A stretch of DNA of 37,354 bases from an uncultured Mailhella sp. (lineage in GTDB: Bacteria > Desulfobacterota > Desulfovibrionia > Desulfovibrionales > Desulfovibrionaceae), in contig NZ_CALUYL010000030.1 of NCBI RefSeq assembly GCF_944324995.1, positions 1-37,354 on the forward strand. Reading direction: 5' to 3'. Position 1 is the stretch's first letter. Every line of letters begins with the position of its first letter. Shown here in pieces: positions 33,475 to 37,354 of the stretch. Both the position numbers and the translations under genes were made by a program. The notes under the pieces are model-generated. The model worked only from the letters and a program-made list of their open reading frames with translations. It made no database searches and was not told the DNA's origin.

Positions 33475-35489
33475 TATGCTATCCCCCAGATGAGAAGCGC
33501 CACCAGCGTGACGAGGATGTAGAGAATATACATGTTGACCCGGCCGTTCTGGAGAATCTTGAGGGTGTTGCAGGCGCGTTCGGTCCACTGGAAAATGGGC
33601 GTGTAGAAGCGGCTGCGCACCACGTCCGGGGCGTCCGCGTCGAGGGAGACGGGCGCGGGGAAGAAGCCTTCGGGCTTTTGCGCGGACACGGTGGTGCCCA
33701 TGACGGCGCCGAAGATGCGGGCGGCGGGCTCCACGAAGGAGGCGGGGGTGTACTGAATGCGGGGCGTGCCGTACTGGTAGCCGCATCCCCACACCGGGCC
33801 GCGTCTGACGCCGCGCCTTGCGAGCAGCGCCCGGCGCACGAGAAGCAGAAGGAGCACGAGCCCAAGGGCCGCGCCGCCGAACAGGGAGATTTTGCCGAGC
33901 AGCGTTTCCGTGGCGTCGATGACATCTGCGGCGGGCTGAATGAGGCCCGCGTGCATGACGGGAATGAAGTCCAGCGTGGGCTGAATCATGCTGAAGGCCC
34001 AGGGGGCGAACAGTCCGCCGAGAACGCAGGCGGCCGCGGGAAGGCAGAGGGGCAGGAGCAGACGATTTTCCGGCGCGTGCAGGTGTGCGGCCGCTTCGGA
34101 ACGGGGCTGCCCGAGGAAGGTCATGCCGTAGGCCTTGGCGTACACGGCGGCGGCAAGGCCGCTGGTGAGCATGAGGCCTGTGAGACAGGCGAGCATGGCG
34201 ATTTTCTGTTCCATGCCGGGCAGTTCAAGGGAACGGAGCATGGAGAGGGAGAGCACGAATTCACCGGCAAAGCCGTTGAAGGGGGGCAGGCAGGCAATGG
34301 AAGCCGCGCCGAGGGCGAAGAGCGCGCCGAGCATGGGCATGCGCTGCTGCACGCCGCCGAGGGCGGTCATGTTCACCGTGCCTGCGGCGTGGAGCACTTC
34401 GCCCGCGCACAGGAAAAGCAGGCCCTTGAAGGCGGAGTGGTTGAGCATGTGGAAGAGGCATCCGGCAAAGCCGAGGGCGGCGGCCCAGGCGCTGCCGCTG
34501 TGTATGCCCACAAGCCCTATGCCTGCGCCCATGACCATGAGGCCCATGTTTTCCACGCTGGAATAGGCGAGCAGACGCTTGAGATTGCTCTGCCCGAGAG
34601 CTTTCAGAATGCCCATGAGAGCGGTGAAAATGCCCACGGCCATGAGCAGCCAGCCCCACCAGCCGGGCAGGGACTGCGCCGGGCCGAAGAAGTCGAAGGA
34701 GCGGATGATGCCGTAAAGCCCGGCGTTGAGCATAGCGCCGGAGAGCAGGGCGGAAACGTGACTCGGCGCGGCGGGATGGGCTTCGGGAAGCCAGACGTGC
34801 AGAGGCGCAAGACCGGCCTTGGCGCCGAAGCCGAAGAGCGCCAGCAGAAACAGCGCGGTGACGTGCGCGGGAGCCTTGGCGGCCATGACGGCGAACAGCG
34901 TGGAGCCGCTCTGCTGCCAGAGCAGAGCGAAAAAGGCGATGAGCAGCACCGCGCCGAGATGCGCGGCCACCAGATAGACCCAGGAGGCGTCCTGCACCTG
35001 ACTGTCGCGGTCGTTGAAGTCGATGAGGAAGAACGGAGAGAGCGACATGATCTCCCACGAGAGCATGAAGAAAAGAGCGTCCCGTGCGGTCATCACGCAG
35101 GTCATGCCGAGCAGCAGAAGCAGATAGAAGAGCCAATGCGCGCCGAGATTGTGCTCGGCCGGATCGCTGTGCCGCAGCGAAATGCACCCGGAAAGCGCGC
35201 AGGTGAAGCCCAGCGCAAACACGGGCAGCAGAAAGAGACGGGAGAGCGGGTCCAGCCCGAACGCAAACGCGCCGAACGGAAGCCCCCAGGGGAGCATGAA
35301 GCTCTCCGCGCTGCTCCAGCCGCCGGAAAAAAGACCGTACGTGCCGAGCATGCAGGCCGCAGCCGCACAGGCCGGACCAATGAAGTTGGCGGTCCTGTTC
35401 GTGCCCGCGCTCACCGGACGCAGCGCAATAGCGCCCGTAAGCAGCGCCCCCGCCGCCATGAGCAGAAGTGCCAGAAGAAACGTTTCCAT
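33474..35489 (-). CDS. Ehr-like complex: HyfB/HycC-like antiporter subunit
   Basis: Large membrane subunit of 671 residues (E. coli HyfB 672), about 16 helices, an antiporter-like ion pump. It shows FFMLSWEIMSLSPFFLIDFN with the helix-5 glutamate, FGFGAKAGLAPLHVWLPEAH with the conserved lysine, LLAYSSVENMGLMVMGAGIG, HMLNHSAFKGLLFLCAG, and the HycC/HyfB-specific tail with GPVWGCGYQYGTPRIQYTPA near residue 585. The start at 35489 has GGGGAA upstream; an open extension to 35630 lacks similarity. It is the first gene of the operon. Compared with E. coli hyf, no separate hyfA or hyfD is present, so this complex has two antiporter-type subunits instead of three. Confidence 0.94.
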   Translation of the reverse strand: METFLLALLLMAAGALLTGAIALRPVSAGTNRTANFIGPACAAAACMLGTYGLFSGGWSSAESFMLPWGLPFGAFAFGLDPLSRLFLLPVFALGFTCALSGCISLRHSDPAEHNLGAHWLFYLLLLLGMTCVMTARDALFFMLSWEIMSLSPFFLIDFNDRDSQVQDASWVYLVAAHLGAVLLIAFFALLWQQSGSTLFAVMAAKAPAHVTALFLLALFGFGAKAGLAPLHVWLPEAHPAAPSHVSALLSGAMLNAGLYGIIRSFDFFGPAQSLPGWWGWLLMAVGIFTALMGILKALGQSNLKRLLAYSSVENMGLMVMGAGIGLVGIHSGSAWAAALGFAGCLFHMLNHSAFKGLLFLCAGEVLHAAGTVNMTALGGVQQRMPMLGALFALGAASIACLPPFNGFAGEFVLSLSMLRSLELPGMEQKIAMLACLTGLMLTSGLAAAVYAKAYGMTFLGQPRSEAAAHLHAPENRLLLPLCLPAAACVLGGLFAPWAFSMIQPTLDFIPVMHAGLIQPAADVIDATETLLGKISLFGGAALGLVLLLLLVRRALLARRGVRRGPVWGCGYQYGTPRIQYTPASFVEPAARIFGAVMGTTVSAQKPEGFFPAPVSLDADAPDVVRSRFYTPIFQWTERACNTLKILQNGRVNMYILYILVTLVALLIWGIA

Positions 35490-35633
35490 AAATTCCCCGA
35501 GTCTGAACGTGTGCGCCCCGCATGAATAAAGACGCAAAGGCGGCCAAACGTTAGACCCGTTGCCCCGAAAACGCAATACACCAGACCGCCCCATTCCTAA
35601 AAAAACGCACGCCCCAGCACTTTTCAGCAAATG

Positions 35634-35694
35634 GGAAAGGCTGAAAGGCAGAAAAGGCAGGAAGAGAGGAAAGGCAGAAAAGGCAGGAAAGGCA
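35634..35694. repeat. Degenerate tandem of a GGAAAGGCA-type unit
   Basis: About six to seven units varying between GGAAAGGCA, GAAAAGGCA and GGAAGAGA, directly in front of mosaic copy 2. It is the diverged counterpart of the exact tandem at 13242-13295, which stands in the same place relative to copy 1. Confidence 0.9.
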
Positions 35695-35985
35695 TGCGGG
35701 GGAAATAATTCCCCCCGCGCCCCCCTGATTCTGCCTCCCGGCTTCGCCGGATCGGCAGGACAGGGGGAACGGGAAAATTACGCCCGAAGCGAAGGGCGAA
35801 GGGGGGAGTGCCTGCCGGAAGGCCGTCTTTCAACGCACTGGGGCCCCGGGCGACGTCAGGAGCCCGGCCGACGGCAGGCAAGTAGCCGGAACTCACTTCC
35901 GGCGTTAAACGCAGCCGCCGTCGTACAAGTTCCGCAGCCTGTACAGTGTGTCTTGCTCAAACGGGCCTGCGTGTTCTTCGGGGGA
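35695..35985 (+). repeat. Mosaic palindromic repeat, copy 2 (with truncated module C)
   Basis: Holds the GGGGGAAATAATTCCCCCC palindrome (35698-35717), hairpin CTGCC-CCGGC/GCCGG-GGCAG, the segment GAACGGGAAAATTACGCC shared with copy 3, then module C (35813-35985), which lacks P1 and P2. C has P3 as CCGGGC/GCCCGG (35846-35851, 35862-35867), P4 as CGACGGC/GCCGTCG (35869-35875, 35917-35923), and P5 as GCCGGAA/TTCCGGC (35885-35891, 35897-35903). Each stem differs from copy 1 on both arms yet still pairs. GTTAAACGCA after P5 is unchanged from copy 1. Confidence 0.8.
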
Positions 35986-35999
35986 CTGCAAGGTCAGAA

Positions 36000-36468
36000 A
36001 TAATTCCCCCCGCGCCCCCCTGTTTCTGCCTCCCGGCTTCGCCGGTTCGGCAGGGCGGGGTGAACGGGAAGATTATGCCGAAGCCAAGGGCAAGGGGGGC
36101 GTTTGGAAAGGCAGCGGCTGCGGATGCCGGGGTGCTTGGCAGGCGCTGTTCGGGCTGCGGACGCAGTGCAGGTGTGTCCTTACGGACCCACCTGCGGTGG
36201 CCGACTCCTGTCCGACAAATGTCGGACAGTCGTGAGTAAGGAAGGATTTCCAGATGTTTTGGGGAGGGAACGCCGAGGGTAAGTTCGCAGATGCAGACCG
36301 GAAAACGTTTTTTCAACGCTTGGGGGCCCGCGACCTGCCTTCAGGCGGTCGCGCCGACGGGCATAAGCAGTCGGGATTCACTCCCGCCGTAAACGCAATG
36401 CCCGTCGTGCAAGTGACGCAGCTCGTACAGCGTGTCTTGCGCAAACGGGACTGCGTGTTCTTTGGGCG
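36000..36468 (+). repeat. Mosaic palindromic repeat, copy 3 (with full module B)
   Basis: Begins AATAATTCCCCCCGCG (the left arm of the palindrome is missing), followed by the CTGCC...GGCAG hairpin, GAACGGGAAGATTATGCC, and one GGAAAGGCA unit (36105-36113). Module B from about 36130 matches module A over about 320 nt. Stems: P1 36168-36174/36189-36195; P2 36208-36216/36221-36229 (CTGTCCGAC/GTCGGACAG); P3 36330-36335/36347-36352 plus GCC/GGC (36337-36339, 36344-36346); P4 36355-36364/36398-36407; P5 36372-36376/36382-36386. Confidence 0.8.
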
Positions 36469-36486
36469 TCTGCGGGAAAAGCGGAG

Positions 36487-36516
36487 AAAAAAAATCGGGG
36501 GGAAGGTTCCCCCCGA
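36487..36516 (-). terminator. Intrinsic terminator of the rhodanese gene
   Basis: TCGGGGGGAA (36495-36504) and TTCCCCCCGA (36507-36516) pair perfectly around GG. On the minus strand eight T follow (36494-36487). It lies 36 nt after the stop codon. Confidence 0.93.
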
Positions 36517-36552
36517 CGGAATTGTTGCGGAACTATGAGTTCTGCACGAAGG

Positions 36553-36954
36553 TTATCTGTAGAAGCGCGGCGCGCCGGAGCTGTAGTCGGTATAGCCGGT
36601 GAGGTACCACACCTGATCGGTGGAACGGCCCTGTTCACGCAGAATCTTGAAGGCGATGGAGGCGCGATGGCCGGAACGGCAGATGATGAGCATGGGTTTG
36701 CCTTCCGGCACTTCCTGAATGCGGGAGACGAGCTCTTCCACGGGAATGTTGATGGCGCCTTTGACGTGGCCGTCGTGGAATTCCGCCTCGGTTCTCACGT
36801 CGAGAACCACGAGATTGTTGCCGAGGTCATTCATAAGTTCCGTGGTCTGGGCCGGGGTGAGGCTGCCGGACTGGGGAAGATCGGCGGCAAAGCAGGGGGA
36901 GACGAGAAGCGTGACGGCGAGAAGAAGCGCGGCGCCGAAGCGGGCAAGTTTCAT
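36553..36954 (-). CDS. Periplasmic single-domain rhodanese (sulfurtransferase)
   Basis: Exported rhodanese-fold protein that transfers sulfane sulfur through a cysteine persulfide. The 133-residue precursor has a signal peptide (residues 1 to about 23, core ARFGAALLLAVTLLVSP, cleavage CFA-AD) and one rhodanese domain: NNLVVLDVRTEAEFHDGHV, GAINIPVEEL, the active-site loop CRSGHRA with Cys92 (residues 92-98), and LTGYTDYSSG. AAGGAGG stands 5 nt before the ATG. It is a single-gene unit with its own terminator. Periplasmic rhodaneses are common where reduced or polysulfide sulfur is handled, in line with a sulfidogen, but no partner gene is visible. Confidence 0.93.
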   Translation of the reverse strand: MKLARFGAALLLAVTLLVSPCFAADLPQSGSLTPAQTTELMNDLGNNLVVLDVRTEAEFHDGHVKGAINIPVEELVSRIQEVPEGKPMLIICRSGHRASIAFKILREQGRSTDQVWYLTGYTDYSSGAPRFYR

Positions 36955-37354
36955 GGTTCCTCCTTGAAGACAGCGGAGCTGTTCCTGTAACGTCTTGAGG
37001 TTGCAGTGTTTTTGTCGGCAGAATGTTCGCCGATGGCCGAGAATCCTCTATGCCGGACTTTTTTGCGATACGCAAGAGGACCGGCAGGGGATTTGAGCTG
37101 TGTCGTGCCTGCAATCCTTGCGGCATGCGGAATTTCAGCAATGTAACATTTTCTTTCCGAGCTTTTTCCCGCCGCAAAAGGCCGCGGCCTCCCTCATGTT
37201 GCCGCGTTTTGACGGACGAATGCAGGATGGGAGCGCCGGGGAGACGAGTGTGGCGGCGTGAGACGGGCGTTTTGAGAGGAGAAAAGAACATCGGGAACGA
37301 CGTTTTCCTGTCTTCATCACGCCCCAGGCATTATTTCTCCGGCGGCCTTTCCCG
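36955..37354. other. Region upstream of the rhodanese gene to the window end
   Basis: 400 nt with no credible gene. It holds a possible rhodanese promoter (37047-37075) and a near-palindromic AATGTAACATT at 37140-37150 of unknown meaning. The final 200 nt show nothing recognisable. Confidence 0.5.
37047..37075 (-). promoter_or_regulatory. Promoter candidate of the rhodanese gene with overlapping dyad
   Basis: On the minus strand TTGCGT (37075-37070), 17-bp spacer, CATAGA (37052-37047), 92 nt before the start codon. The -35 is part of the dyad TTGCG-TAT-CGCAA, which could be a regulator site. Confidence 0.35.

Larger units (their letters stand above)
35490..36552. other. Repeat-rich spacer between the Ehr-like operon and the rhodanese gene
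   Basis: 1063 nt with no credible gene. From 35634: a degenerate 9-10-bp tandem; mosaic repeat copy 2 (35695-35985, with truncated module C); mosaic repeat copy 3 (36000-36468, with full module B); then the rhodanese terminator. The Ehr-like promoter should lie in 35490-35630; TTGCGT with TAACGT at 17 bp on the minus strand is too weak to call. Confidence 0.8.

Noticed and set aside
31744-33522. 592-residue plus-strand open frame, and a 615-residue one at 33678-35525
   Set aside because: Both are antisense to the clear HyfF/E/C/B-like genes and consist of biased Gly/His/Glu-rich sequence.
28087-35489. Hydrogenase 4 / formate hydrogenlyase
   Set aside because: Gene order fits, but the large subunit lacks all four NiFe-ligand cysteines and no formate dehydrogenase or maturation gene is present.
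35490-35630. Sigma-54 promoter for the Ehr-like operon
   Set aside because: GG and GC doublets exist on the minus strand but not at the required 10-bp spacing.
36254-36538. Possible small protein shared by modules A, B and C (peptide like MPVVQVxQxxxRVLRKRD)
   Set aside because: Similarity in this frame follows from nucleotide identity; copies have different frames, stops and no start or ribosome-binding site in common, and changes favour stem pairing instead of synonymous sites.

Overview
The window is bacterial chromosome of high GC content. The organism is probably a member of the Desulfovibrionaceae/Desulfobacterota. This is inferred from the GC-rich coding style, the Gram-negative envelope genes (lptF, lptG, rseP, a KdtX/WaaE-type glycosyltransferase) and a six-gene complex-I/group-4-hydrogenase-related membrane complex. 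No rRNA, tRNA, CRISPR array, phage or insertion sequence was recognised.

Layout. (1) 1-7405, minus strand: the classic rpsB-tsf-pyrH-frr-uppS-cdsA-dxr-rseP cluster (ribosome and translation factors, UMP kinase, undecaprenyl-PP and CDP-diacylglycerol synthesis, first MEP-pathway step, site-2 protease). A glycosyltransferase is inserted between tsf and pyrH, just behind a strong terminator. (2) 8154-9808: a secreted protein of unknown function, divergent from a UPF0173 metallo-hydrolase. (3) 10749-13176: a 64-residue small protein, lptF and lptG, coupled by ATGA overlaps and closed by a strong terminator. (4) 13177-15188: a repeat-rich stretch with a GNAT acetyltransferase. (5) 15189-20335, minus: lepA, then a polar amino-acid ABC importer (binding protein, two permeases, ATPase). 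(6) 21138-22756, minus: a YbgC-like thioesterase and a YdfG-like short-chain dehydrogenase. (7) 23186-25562, plus: a zinc-type CDF transporter with a very long C-terminus and an RhtA-like exporter. (8) 26416-27444, minus: a periplasmic GlpQ phosphodiesterase. (9) 28087-35489, minus: a tightly packed six-gene operon resembling hyfBCEFG plus a ferredoxin/NuoB fusion. Its large subunit lacks all four NiFe-ligand cysteines, so it belongs with the energy-converting hydrogenase-related (Ehr) complexes and should not be a hydrogenase. (10) 35490-36954: a second repeat-rich stretch, then a periplasmic rhodanese.

The least explained material is the family of mosaic palindromic repeats at 13242-13825 and 35634-36470. 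Modules recur in the same order and orientation at two places 22 kb apart: 9-bp tandem repeats, a GGGGGAAATAATTCCCCCC palindrome, a variable hairpin, and a structured block of about 170-330 nt. Between copies several stems change on both arms so that pairing is kept. This suggests selection for a folded RNA or cruciform. A separate 153-bp direct repeat, with a 51-nt hairpin that recurs downstream of lepA, behaves like a dispersed terminator module.

Many spacers are unusually long (400-1100 nt) and as GC-rich as the genes. Long ORFs read from them are GC-driven artefacts. Promoter calls are by eye and tentative; several terminators are strong.
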